A stretch of DNA of 41,696 bases, from contig BFEA01000002.1 of the NCBI GenBank assembly GCA_003427395.1, positions 7,185,301 through 7,226,996 of the forward strand, in the 5' to 3' direction. This document shows, in pieces, positions 24,535-35,619 of the stretch; within the stretch, counting starts at the first letter, position 1; each line of letters starts with the position of its first letter. The notes under the pieces were generated by a model that saw nothing but the letters and a program-made list of their open reading frames with translations, ran no database searches and had not been told where the DNA came from. Position numbers and translations under genes: made by a program. This stretch comes from Chara braunii. Its lineage: Eukaryota; Streptophyta; Charophyceae; Charales; Characeae.

Positions 24535-25125
24535 ATTTGTTATATATAGCTTTGTATAAATTTTGGAAAAGTACTTCTTATACGGGAAGCGCTGCCGAAA
24601 TTTTTACAAAACCAAGGAGTTACTCAAATCTGACTTTCAAAGTTTAACATCTTGTCTCAAAGTTCAACATTTTGTCTAAGTTTATATCTGGTTTATGATA
24701 GATTTTGAAAGTCTTTTTTTTCAGGGGAAGTGATGCTCAAAGTTTTGTTAATTTAGGGATTCCAACAAAATCTGACTTTGAAAACTCATATTCATTCCAG
24801 ATTCAATAGTTAGCTTTGTATAAATTTGGAAACGCTACTTTCTCTACGGGAAGCGTTGCCGAAATTTCTGTAAATCTTAGGATTTAGTTAAATTTTATTT
24901 TGACAGAAACTCAAGATTTCTTTCGAGTTTTTATCTATCTTAGTATAAATCTGAGAAATCTACTTCTCTAAGGGAGATGTTGCCCAAATTTTTACTAATT
25001 CAGGAGTTAGATAACATTTTACTTATAGAGTCAAATGTTATTTCAGTTTTCACATTCGAGCCGGTATAAATTTTGAAAAAACACTTTTCCTATAGGAAGC
25101 GGTGCCAAAATTTTCTTAGTTTAAA
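24535..25125 (-). repeat. Array A, right: five ~125-bp units in alternating subtypes
   Basis: Cores lie at about 24,580 (CGGGAAGCGCTGCCGAAATT), 24,724, 24,845 (CGGGAAGCGTTGCCGAAATT), 24,972 (GGGAGATGTTGCCCAAATTT) and 25,093. Types 1 and 2 alternate as on the left. Type 1 flanks are TTGTATAAAT-like and pair with a downstream ATTTTTACAA. The type 2 unit at 24,972 has TTAGTATAAAT pairing with ATTTTTACTAA. Both arrays therefore keep subtype-specific stems. Confidence 0.85.
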
Positions 25126-26017
25126 GAAGTTATGTTATATTTTGACAGGTGACGATTCTGACGATCCACCCTACATAGGGGATATTTTGTCAAGGTCTGA
25201 CTTTCTTTGGGCATTTGACTAGAGGTGGACTTAGACTTAGTTGTGGGAAGATTTTGAGAGAATGTGTTATGGGGGTTCCTTCTCCATACACTGATAAAAC
25301 TTAGTATTATGGTTTGACCTACGCTGTGTTACATGTCCTTATTGATCGTTTCGATTCCGGATTTTAACTAGTTTCAGCTTGATCCCACAAGGATCATCTT
25401 CTGTTACCACTGATAACAAGTCGACTGGTTGATTGCTGACATGTCGACTCACGGCAGAACTTTGCTTACACCTGTACCTCAACTTCATGCCTTAGCCCTT
25501 AGATTTGATATGTTTTTTTTAGGGTTTTAACCAAACTTCTTTTAAACCACTAGTACCTCCGCCAGTGTTGGAAAATTACGATGTTTTGCCAGTTTCCGAA
25601 GTTATCGGGGGTGGGACACAGAGGCGGCATTGTCCCATAAATCAGATTTTTATGTTGCCCGCGAGTGAAAGAAAAAGAAAAAAAAGAAAGTATTATCTCT
25701 ACTGCAATGATGTTGGGCAGGGTAGTCTTGGAGACCGTGCTCAAAGTCTTCCTCCACGAAATGCACCTCACCAGTAAGACGATCACATTCTGGATGTTAC
25801 TGTTTTCTTTTTTTTCTTCCTCGTGTGTTTCTTATAAGTCCCGTGCCTCATTGGAATCCGTGAATTGCCCAAGCCGTCCGTGATCTGCTCAAGCCGTGTT
25901 TTGTCAGAGGATTGTAACACTCGTCACACTGATGCTAAGAGGAATGTATCCAATCATTTTCACGGCTGGATTAGTGTGCCCGTTCCCCCTCCTTTCTATT
26001 CTCTTTTTCAAATCTGG

Positions 26018-26146
26018 CAACCTGGCCACAGGGCTGAGATGCCCTCACTGAGGGCACACTCACTACCACTTCCAAAATGTACACAACTGCAGTCACGACC
26101 AAAACTTTATTTATTTATTTATTTATTTATTTTAGTTCATGGCCGC

Positions 26147-26177
<31 letters not shown>

Positions 26178-26298
26178 CGTGAGAGTACCAGAAAGAAAAC
26201 GGAGTGGTACAACAGGCTCGGCAAACTCGGAGCGCAATGAAATTCAGGGTCGGCAAAAACAGGCTCGAAGATATTAATGGTTTAATGGTCATTATAAA
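26018..26298. mobile_element. AT-rich SINE-like repeat, copy 1
   Basis: Shares with 30,832-31,130 the block ATGCCCTCACTG...ACTCAC, a long T run, and then a similar segment with GGCTCGGCAAACTCGG, AAATTCAGGGTC and CAGGCTCG. Internal (TTTA)n (26,107-26,134) and T30 (about 26,150-26,177) tracts are present, plus a hairpin TGCCCTC-ACT-GAGGGCA near 26,040-26,056. The family is not identified. Confidence 0.6.
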
Positions 26299-26639
26299 AA
26301 ATTTATGAGATTTTATGAAAAAGTTGCACAATGGTTGGGGCTTGAGTGTGTGAGGCATGATGTGAGTTACAGAGAACAGTAAAGTTCACCACATTGTTGT
26401 ATGGCAATGTCGCTCTCGTATGTGCAATGTGTTTCTATGCAGGTTAGTATTTTGGAGTTTATGTACGAGTTTTACTTTGGAGGTAGTGAGAATGACAACC
26501 ATTCCTCGCACTATCTGTATATCTGATGATTATGTGTTTTCCTTTTTTTTATTTGATATCGAGTTCTGATTTAATATGGGTATTGGGATGATTCTCTATT
26601 TACTGAATGATTTTTCTTGTTAATTTTTATAGTTGGACG

Positions 26640-26905
26640 TTGAAGTCCGTGACAGCCGTCCAAGTCAAACCCATTGACTTCTCTCCAGGCCTTGGATGAT
26701 GGAGTTGGTTTCCATGGCCATAAGTAATGACTGCCACCACAGGTCAAAACCTGTGTACTACCCACTCTCCATAGGGTGTAGAAGAGAGAGTGGTTATCAA
26801 CCGCCTAGGCAATCATTTAGCGTCGAGAGATTAACCTCTCAAACCGGGTGTCAGCCGACACTTGAGTGTCAAACGTGACCCTCGAGACTATCGAGAACCG
26901 TGTGA
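26640..26905. repeat. Local cluster of perfect hairpins in right arm
   Basis: Inverted repeats include CACAGGT-CAAA-ACCTGTG (26,738-26,755), CCACTCTC with GAGAGTGG (about 26,760-26,792), GAGAG/CTCTC near 26,825-26,840, GACACT-TG-AGTGTC near 26,857-26,870 and CTCGA/TCGAG near 26,881-26,895. The left-arm counterpart (about 13,965-14,185) also has hairpins, but partly different ones. For example, TATCGTGA/TCACGATA occurs near 13,992-14,019. Confidence 0.65.
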
Positions 26906-27893
26906 TTATAGGTACTTACATAGTACTTCATCATTGCGACTGCTTGTGTATGCTTGCATGACCAATCGATATGAGAAGGTCTTGCATCCACACAGTTTTA
27001 TTCTAAGTATTGCACGTGACTCCCAATAAATTTCGCATTAAAAGTGTAAGAGTCTGATACTAAGAGGACTAGGAGTGTTTTTTTGTTTTGTGTGAGTGAA
27101 CTGACTTTTCATTTTAGCGTGGTGTAACGTGTGGCAAGAAGGATGCGTCCTAAACGACCGACGACGAGTCGCGCTTGGGACTTCAGCCCCCAAATGCGTC
27201 GGTTCGTGTGCGGGTCCGATAAAGGTGTGGGACCGCTCGTACCCCCTATGCTACAGTGTACGAGAAACACCCTTGACTGACACACCTCTGCGATTGCAAC
27301 TGATTAACATTCATACTGTGAACTGGTAGCTCGACGGGGATACGCCCACCGAAGGAAGGTGACAACTCCCGTAGGTGGAGGTAAGTTGTACCTCACGTGA
27401 TCCTATCCTATTGTAGGGGTTCACGAGAAGTATGGTTGGTGCACTCGGCGGAAAGCTCAATTTGCACCGCGGTAAAGGATAAAGAGTCCTTGCCACAAAT
27501 CCTGCATGAGGCGACCGGTAGGGTCCCCTTGAGGGACCGATGCGCTCGACATCGCACATAGTGTGGCTGCGACGACGTGAAAAAAATGATTGAGGTGCCA
27601 ACTCTCGTCTGAACGCTCACCCCGACAACCTCAGCCATGGCAAAATTTTTGGGATGAGTGGGGTGTGAGTTAGTGTGGGCGTGCATTATTGCAACCTGTG
27701 GTAGATAATTATATATTTGTTGATCTTGCCAATCGACAAACCGATCCGTGAAGTCGATGATTTCGGTTGGTTAGGTTTATCAAACGCACGGGGCGCATGG
27801 ACACTAATATTTGGGTCAACCACCGCCACGATAGGTTGTCGTGATTTGTGGCTCGACCTAGCCTAGGTAGGGGTTGCGCACGGAAGTATAACG

Positions 27894-28640
27894 ATGTATC
27901 TTCTCACGTTCTAGCGGAAGATTCATTCTTATTTTTACACACTTCGTGAGTAACGAGTAACATCCGCAAATCCTTCATCGTCGTTATCTCGGTCTTACTC
28001 GTCATATTGCTCATCGAGATCACAGTGCTGACCGTGCTCCATATCAAGATTCTCCTCGCAGATTGGCGTGCTCCTCTTGTCGTGGTGGTTGCGATCGTGG
28101 AGGTCATTGTCACGCACTTGATCGAAGTGCTCATTTTTCCAATGTCTGGTCATCTTTGTTAAGGAGCTCGTCGTCATTCTGCTTGCTGCCCTTTCCCCGC
28201 ACGTTGCTCCATATCCCATTCACAATCTTTTCCCCGCCCGCTGTTCCCTGCTGACATGAAAGGAACCCAACCTCGCTGACGACCAGGTGCATTCATGTAC
28301 TAAGCTTGCTGAGAGAGAGAGAGAGGGAGAGATAGACCCACCTAGCATTATGCGGCCTGCTGCATGGGACGAGGATGTATCTTCCCATGTTCTACCAGAA
28401 AATTCATTCTCGTTTTCCAAATTTGGTGATTGTTGGGTCAGAATCTCGGCGCTGCTGTTCGTTTCATCGGGCTGCTCCGAGTCCTAGCTCTATCCATCGT
28501 GGTGATCACTGACACTGCGGTCATCCTTTTTATTCTGGTGGTTGCGCTATCCGTCGTCTAGGTGTTTTTCTTGTCCTAGGCGTCTTCTTCATTTGGCAGC
28601 ATATCTACCCATATTCTAGCGGAGGATTCATTCTTAAATT
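27894..28640 (+). repeat. Three dispersed direct repeats of a ~38-bp motif
   Basis: ATGTATCTTCYCAYGTTCTA followed by GCGGAAGATTCATTCT-like sequence occurs at about 27,894, 28,372 and 28,598, with a GTGGTGGTTGCG block shared behind two of them. The same motif is at 22,018-22,045, and in reverse complement at 18,345-18,372. A short GA run lies at 28,311-28,332. No gene is recognised. Confidence 0.65.
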
Positions 28641-28883
28641 TCATTTTCAACATTTGTCTTCGTAAGGGAAAGTGTCGACCTTGTATGTTTTATCGTGGGT
28701 GCTTCATCTTAGAGGTTGGGGAGTTGCTTGAACCCCGTTGTGGTACTAACCAAGTACGTTGGAAGAATGGACTCTGATGCAAGTACTTAATGCAGTCCTC
28801 TTTGAAGGGGGAGTTGCCCATTGTATTTGCCTCCTATGAGCTACCTTCTGCTACACTCCCGTCTCATTGAGGTGTCCAAGTAT

Positions 28884-29090
28884 GGATTGATTCGTGACTT
28901 CATGACAACTACTCAGGGTAAGTTTGGTCGGTGAGGTCCGCTATAATGTTAAGGGGCCGATATGAGGGATTAAAAAGGGGAAGTACGGTTTGATCCGTGA
29001 CTTCATCACAACTACTAAGGGTAAGTCTGGTCGGTGAGGTCCGTTGTAATGTTGAGGGGTCGACATTAAGGATTAACAAGGGGAAATAAA
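28884..29090 (+). repeat. Two-copy tandem repeat, period ~103 bp
   Basis: Both copies contain CGTGACTTCATSACAACTAC, GGTCGGTGAGGTCCG and AATGTTRAGGGG. Starts are near 28,885 and 28,988. Confidence 0.85.
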
Positions 29091-30409
29091 CGAAGATGAG
29101 AAAGTAGGGAATTGAGACAAGAGCGGGAAGAAAAGTAGGATAAACTGCCCATGGACTCACCTGTTTAGAGCTGCTAATGGGGTTACTCTGGTGCAACGGT
29201 CGGTCACTCTGATAATGCTATGTAGCCTTGACGTCCGCTGATACTACATGAGTTTTGACATAAAGCGGTCAGTGCATTCCTTACACTTTGTATCCGGTTA
29301 GCGGAGTGTTGTCATATTGATACATAAAGAACAGTATTGTCCGAGTACTACAGATTGTGAACAGGGGAGTTAAAAACTTGAAGAGGGAGCTTGGTTGCTT
29401 AAGACAAGTAGGCGTTGTGATTGAAGGCAGGAGTTTGGCTATTTATGCCACTAACAATTCATCAACTTTAGTCATACGAACCGAATGTTTTTTTCACCGG
29501 CGGTTGGTCCTTTGGATGGTCCGTTGGGTACAACGACCCAATTTGGAAGACTTCTTTAACATTCACTTTGTTGCTGGTGGGTCATTCACTTCATGAGTCT
29601 GACTGCCCCTCCGCCACCACTTTACTGAAGACCCTCTCATGAAGTCCTTGAGTGCACCTTCCTTGCATCTTAAGCGATCGAGCGTTTTTTCTTTTTTTTT
29701 TACTCGATAATCTTCTTGTGTTGTTTCAGAGAGCATAAAGGCTAGCAGGATCCTACCTTGACTAGACTATATTGTGATGCTTTGCACCGTGACTCTAGCT
29801 TCCTTGGCCTAGAACCTGGGCTATTAGGCTATTTTGCCTATTCGGCCTGTGGGACAAGGCCGTGTGCTCATTCACTCCAATCCAGTCCTGCCCAGGTGCC
29901 ATTGTCGGTGTCAGGCCAGTCCAGTCCATTCCAGTCAGTCCGTTGAGGGTATACCCCAACTGAAGTCAGTTTTAAACTCATTTTTCATTTGCACAACTTG
30001 GAGTACATGAATGTTGAGTTTGTATTAGAGTTGCGTTGTCCCTTCCAGCTCCATCTCAATCTTCCCCATCCTCATCTCTTCGTCCGAGTCTTGATCCTGA
30101 TGGACCGCTATCTCGGTGCGTCCGCCACATACTTGACTTTTTTCCGTGGGACCTCAGGAGCCGACGTGATTGTGGGAGCTATGTTGGGGTTCAGGAGAGA
30201 CCCTATAGGCAGGAAACTGTAAGGTAGGCTGACGCGATTTCCCTTAGGATCTCGTATACCCCTATCTATACTACCTTCTATTCGGTTTTACTGGTTTGAT
30301 TTTTCATATACCTTTTTTGCCTTTATTCATGACTCTAATTAAATCAAAGAAAACTTACCATGCTTATTTTATTTATCTGCATGCTCAAAAAACAACTTAA
30401 CAGTTACAT
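29091..30409. other. Stretch without recognisable gene
   Basis: Short open frames without family resemblance. A CCAGTCC-rich patch lies near 29,875-29,945. I see nothing else. Confidence 0.4.
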
Positions 30410-30419
30410 AATTCGCTCT

Positions 30420-30660
30420 ATTGAGTTAGACGATTGGGTTGAGTCCACTGCGGATTCCTTAACCATTTGTTGTTTCATTTCACGTTGTTTATCTAGACGA
30501 TAGGGTAGAGTCTACTGCAGATTCTTCAATCGTTCGTTATTTTTTTTTACTCTGTTTATCTAAGTAACTACTTGAGTCCACTGCAGATTCCTTCGTTGCT
30601 TGTCGTGTTCATTTGTGTAATTGGGTTGAATCGACTGTGGATTCCCTATGTATTTATCAG
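30420..30660 (+). repeat. Four-unit tandem repeat with hairpin cores
   Basis: Units contain TTGAGTCCACTGCRGATTCC near 30,438, 30,508, 30,572 and 30,627 (spacing about 55-70 bp). The flanks of the core pair, e.g. GGTTGAG with CTTAACC in the first unit and GAATC with GATTC in the fourth. The segment at 30,598-30,632 recurs inverted at 30,795-30,826. Confidence 0.75.
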
Positions 30661-30831
30661 GTGACTAAGTAAGGACAACTTTAGGGTTAAAACTTGTTCA
30701 CTCAGATAAAGGACATATTTTAGGAAAAGGGGCTTTGCACATATTAAAGAAGATGAAGCTTAACCAATAAATTTTTGTTTTTCTTTACTTGTTCACTCAA
30801 CCCAATTGCACAAACGAACACGACAAGCGAC

Positions 30832-31130
30832 TTGCCATAATGCCCTCACTGGGGCCATACTCACATAACGGCTTTGCGCTAGGTTTCTACCTGGTATCAA
30901 GTCCCGAAGGATGTTTGTTTTTTTTCCTTTTACTTTTTTTGTGTTGCAAGAGGATCATTCTTTAAAAAATTGGCCTTGCTTTTTTTTTTTTTTTTTTTGT
31001 AAGAGAGACATGTAAAAAAAAAAAAAACGGAACCCAGACTTGGCAAAACTTGCTACGTAGTGAAAATCAGAGTCACCAAAAGCAGACTCGGAGGTCATGG
31101 TGATTTAAAAAAAAAAAAAAAAAAAAAAGG
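30832..31130. mobile_element. AT-rich SINE-like repeat, copy 2
   Basis: Diverged copy of 26,018-26,298: ATGCCCTCACTGGGG...ACTCAC, T-rich middle, then ACTTGGCAAAACTTGC, AAATCAGAGTC, AGCAGACTCGG and a long poly-A run (about 31,106-31,128). The poly-A run could be the 3' tail, which would make the element plus-strand. Confidence 0.55.
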
Positions 31131-31849
31131 GAGGCAATGACTGCGAATGCGGCCGCGGTTATGCCCCATATGCAGTCCACTAAAGTCTGAATGCGACTGC
31201 TCATACAAGGCATGAAAACTGAAGTGCTACTTTGCAGTAACGATTGAGTGCAGCCGTTTTCGTGATGTATCTGCGCTATAAAGAAAATCGGGTACGTCAA
31301 ACTTTAAAGAGTCGTAGTTCTTAAAATAATAGTCAGAAGAAAAAAAATAAGGATTTAAAACCATTTTCAAAAGCTCCAGCCACTTTATATCATTTCCGAG
31401 ATTGCAAGTCTTCCCCCCCAAAACTCATGAAACGACTTGAAGTGGCACACAACACTTTGAACAAAACAAAAACAGACAAAAAAAAAAAAAAAAACACATA
31501 TAAAATCTGACCTTCAAACCACCTGAAGCTCCTGGAATGACATAAAGTGTCTTCGGACCATTTCAACAATTTCTAACCTCTGCTTACAAACTTCATAATC
31601 TTTAATTCTGACATTTTAGCAGATCACTAACCACTCGTGAAAAAGAGGTAATTAAATGTAATTGCCTCCCTATATGTGTGGCTGAGATGCGACCACTCTA
31701 GACCATTGATCTTACCTCAAATCAAGGATTCAGCTTGAGCCGTAATTTTTGCATGTGGGCAAGAGTGCTGGCCACCACCCTCCAACAACTGTAAACGTTG
31801 GCACTCCACTCTGCTGCCTCACAAATGTAGCAGTTTTGTAGGTGCTCTC
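31131..31849. other. Stretch without recognisable gene
   Basis: AT-rich sequence with several A runs (e.g. about 31,481-31,494). No open frame, RNA gene or clear repeat is recognised. Confidence 0.4.
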
Positions 31850-32450
31850 ATTCATTTTGAGTGTTGGTCAGATGTTGCACTGCGTTGAGAAGGTGCTGCT
31901 TGGAGGTATTGGTGCTGGAGTGTGAGAGGGTAATCTGCAGGAGAGTGAAGTAAGGAGTGAGGTAGCCATAGGTGACGTTGGGGAACTCTGCCTCAGCATT
32001 AGGCTGGTGCTGGGCCTGTGGGATTGCCCCAGGGACCTCATTGTTGAACCGCGGCTCTGCCCTAAGCTGGTTACGGTGGCGCAAGAGGCTGAACCTCCCT
32101 TTGAGTGAGGTTATGCCGTCAAAGTGCTGCCTCGTTGACACTCTGATTTTTCTAAGAAGGATGCTGCCAAATTTTTGGCACGATGGCAACACCCCTTCGA
32201 TGGGGGAGTTATGCTGTTGATTTTTTTTGGCACCGACACAACATTTTTTTCTTGGTAGGGAAGTGTTGCCCGTTCGACGGCACCCCAACGCTTACATTTT
32301 CAGTGGGTTTATGCCGCTAAAATCTTGACGCAGCGGCAACGTTGTTTTTTACAAGGATATGCTGTCGGAGTTTCCGTGCGATGCCAACCTTTTTGGTGTG
32401 TGGGGAGGTGCTATTCGTTCTATGATCGTGGTGATTTTTTGGAGAGAGGT
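31850..32450 (+). repeat. Degenerate ~60-65-bp tandem repeat
   Basis: Repeated GATGCTGCCAAATTTTTGGC-like blocks alternate with GGCAACACCCCTTCG-like blocks, e.g. near 32,160, 32,208, 32,260, 32,330 and 32,350. The unit resembles the reverse complement of the minisatellite at 2,876-3,222 (GCTGCCGGATTTTTGCGGCGG). Both strands have incidental open frames. Confidence 0.55.
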
Positions 32451-33829
32451 CGAGGTGACATACGGTGGGGGCATGGAGTGCTGTTTATTTTTTTGAGGAC
32501 CGGTGCAAGACCGGTGACGGCCATTTGAGTGTACCAACATAGTCTAGATGTGAAACTGATACTGATGCATATCTTGTGCTGAATTTTTTAATACCGCGCA
32601 GGATTATATTTTTCTTGTGGTGATTTTGCTGACGCCGTCGATGTTTGAGGTGGGCAAGATCATTGGTACCGCCTCATAGTATAGTTGGTTTACTTTCAAA
32701 CCACATGGCGCAGTGTGTGAAACTAATTTTGGAACTGCACAATTTGGTGCACCGATGGAAATACTTGGAGGGTGTGCGCGCGGTGCGGTGATTGGTGAAA
32801 CTTACGACACTTGCGGTTTTCCCCGTTTGAAACCACCACTTTTTTTTTTTTAAATGTTCGGTACAAGCTGTTTCAGTGTTTGGAATCCTCGTGGGGTCCG
32901 GGCCATACTGCAGAACCCCTTAAGACCATCCAAAACTAATTGAAGTTGGTCTGTGACTTGTACTTTTTGACGTGAGTGGTGTGTTGATCCCACTTGTTAG
33001 GTTTTCTCTCATGCGACGCTAAGGTGGAGGCGGCTTAGGATCTGCATTTCAATTTGGAACAACCTCTGGGAGTTGTGCTGAAGTTGGAACCACATGAGAC
33101 TTGTTTTTTTATGGCACCCTCTTAAAGGGGTATTTCATTTAAGTTTTTGCGGTGGCCCCAACCTTGGCCTATTTGGGCACGTGAATAAGGTCGCGGGTTG
33201 TCAATCGATCGGAAGGGCCACAACTTATGGAATGGTGGGCCATACCTCTGATTGGAATATTATTTAGCTTTTGTAAAGTAAGCCAGTTTAAACTTCACTC
33301 AAGGTTTGTGGATTGACTCGAAAACCCTGCAGCCACACTTTGCTTGATCATGCTCTCATTGAATATTCAAGAGATAAGTAGAGTAAAGATGGTATGCGAT
33401 GTGGAAAAATGAGGTACAACTTTGGGTATGAGATTTTTCGCTGGTCTTTCCCGACTTGTTTGCTTCGGTTCGGTGTGCAAGTACCTAGAAGGATACTTGC
33501 AAAGGAAATTGATTTATGCCTCTTTGGGACAAATGAAAAAAATTGTTTTTTTTCTTTCTCTTACCTGCCTGCATGTCAAAAGGACTTATGTTGCAAAAAT
33601 GGTCAATTCAGTGCGCACCATAAAAGGAACTCGGTTCAAATAAAGCACCCGTTCTATCTCGAATGACCTCATCTGTCTATGTTGAATCATATATAGATGC
33701 CTATCAATTACGATCAATTTGTTTTGACGTAATCATGATTGAATGCAATTATGACCACTTTTTTTTGACCAATCAAATAGACTAGGATTAATTTTGGGTT
33801 TCACGCTTGGTTGAGGCCGACCTAGTCGA
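32451..33829. other. Stretch without recognisable gene
   Basis: No coding, RNA or repeat feature is recognised. Confidence 0.4.
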
Positions 33830-34070
33830 CCAGTGTACGCTTCGTACCTAGGAGATCAACTCCGTAAGCAGCGGACAACGTTCGGGTATAGACGACATTC
33901 TAACCACATGTGCCTATACTTCAGCGAAACGAGCAGACGCCCTCGGTTGACCTACCTCTTCACTTGCATCTAGAAACTTTTGTACGTGGGTCAATAGCTC
34001 GGTAGGGATACACCCCTAAGGGTGGTGACAGCCCTTTACGGGAGGTAAGTTAGCTTCTTATCGAGGGAGA
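33830..34070 (+). repeat. Third, partial copy of the inverted-repeat outer segment
   Basis: AGCTCGGTAGGGATACACCC, then GGTGGTGACAGCCC and ACGGGAGGTAAGTTAGC (about 33,992-34,056), match the right-arm segment 27,329-27,390 in the same orientation. More degenerate similarity continues upstream (TTGACCTACCTCTTCACTTG versus the region near 27,273). This shows that the segment belongs to a multicopy family. Confidence 0.65.
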
Positions 34071-34245
34071 TGATAACCTTCCCTCGAATCATTTTAAGCA
34101 TATTTTCTTGCAACTGAAAAAATGCACTGTCCTCTTCGACCAAATTTTTATTTGAGTTATTTTTTATTAAAAGTTTGCTACATAGATTGAGTGCTCTCAT
34201 CTGTTTGAGGAAAACAATGGAGAAAATGGGAAAAAACAAAATGAA

Positions 34246-34850
34246 AAAAAAAGCCTAGGAAGATTTCCATGCCCGGTTGGGCGTGCCTGGCCGCCCAGGC
34301 ACAACGCCCGAGGTACCTGGCCATGCAATTTTTTTTTTTTTTTTTTGCCATTCTCCGCTCTCTTGGAGGACCCCAAATCCGGGCTCTTTTCATTTTTTGA
34401 GAGTTAGCTGTCAAGGGGGGGGGGNGGGGGGTATAAGTTGTTTTTAAAAGGGCTAAGGGGGTTTAAAGGGGATCCCTTACTGTGATTTTGTTATTTTCTT
34501 TTTAATCTTTGATTCGATGAGGAATTCTGATGGGACCCTCAGGCAAAAATTGCTTGTATTGCAATTCTACACAATATACGTTTTTTCTGGAATTTCTTGA
34601 CTTTGATTCTTTTTTTCTTTTTTTTCTGCGCTGGGGCTGCCCGGAACCCTGCCCGGGGGTCATGCCCGGCCGGGCACCCGGGCGTGTATCCGGACACAAC
34701 TTGGGTGCCCGGGCGCCCCGAAAAAGAACCTAGAAAAAAAGACAACTTATGTTAGTCCCAAGATGGCCCGGCTGGGGGAAGGTCGCTCGGGTACCCTCCC
34801 AGGCGGCCCAGGCCGGGCAGGGCCCGGGCAGGGTTCCAAACCCAACACAT
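34246..34850. repeat. GC-rich hairpin block with one ambiguous base
   Basis: Contains a strong hairpin at 34,279-34,309 (GGGCG-TGCCTGG with CCAGGCA...CGCCC), a perfect palindrome TGCCCGGCCGGGCA near 34,662-34,675, a hairpin GGGCACCC/GGGTGCCC at about 34,672-34,713, and an inverted pair GGAACCCTGCCCGGG (near 34,640) / CCCGGGCAGGGTTCC (near 34,825). Base 34,425 is N inside a G run, so the local assembly is uncertain. Confidence 0.7.
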
Positions 34851-35333
34851 AACATTAAGAAAAAAAATAAAAAAATCTGAAAACAAAAATAGTGTAAAAT
34901 GGTTGAGGGACACCTCTCTGGTTTTAACTGAGGATGAAATATTTTGCTTTTCCTCTGTTTACGTGGTTGGCGTTGTGTATAACCAACCAGTTGTGTTAGT
35001 TTCGTGTGTTAGTCTTGTTGTACAGCCCCGGAATGAACTTGTCCAGAGCGCCTTGATCATTCCGACGAGCCTGCCCCCTTTTTCTTGTAAGGGACCCCGG
35101 GCCCAGTTTCCAGTAGATTGCGTAATCCAGCCTCAGGCACTGGACCCGTTTTATATTAAAAAAATATATAAAAATAAAATCCTGGTTAGTTTAAGATAAT
35201 AAAAAAAAGAGAAAACACGAGTTCAAAATGTACCCTTTTAACCCCTCTAGTCACTGTTTATACCCCCTAACCCCCCTTGGACAGCCCATCACCAAAACCG
35301 AAGTTAAGACCGGATTCTGGCTGCATAGGCGAA

Positions 35334-35550
35334 GGGCAGTCGTGGCCTGAAGTCCTTTTTTTGTTTTTCCCGGATCCTTCCCTCTTTTTCAACCTGTCTG
35401 GTTTTGGCGGGCGAACCCCCCGCTGCTCAACTGGCCTCTGCATAGGCCAAGCACAGTGCTAGCATCAAGTCTTTTCGTTTTTTTTTGGATACTTGCCTCT
35501 TTTTTGACCCGTCTGGTTTTGGCGGGCGACCCCCCCCCTGCCCAATTGGC
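35334..35550 (+). repeat. Two-copy tandem repeat, period ~107 bp
   Basis: CATAGGCSAAG...CCTGTCTGGTTTTGGCGGGCG-like units start at 35,334 and 35,441. The second copy has CCCGTCTGGTTTTGGCGGGC. A C-rich run follows each copy. Confidence 0.85.
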
Positions 35551-35619
35551 TTGGGTGTGTTGGGCCGGGCGACGGCCCAACATAACATGAAAAAAAAGAA
35601 AACCGGAAGATAGAACTAC

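Larger units (their letters stand above)
22018..27560 (-). repeat. Right arm of giant imperfect inverted repeat
   Basis: The reverse-complement partner of 13,150-18,372 (anchor pairs are listed there). The order of blocks is the mirror image: inner block, array B, array A, then the outer segment with the AGCTCGACGGGGATACGCCC region at 27,329-27,348. Array A keeps five units in the same alternating order as the left arm, so the array existed before the arms were duplicated in inverse orientation. No protein-coding frame is shared between the arms. Confidence 0.8.
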
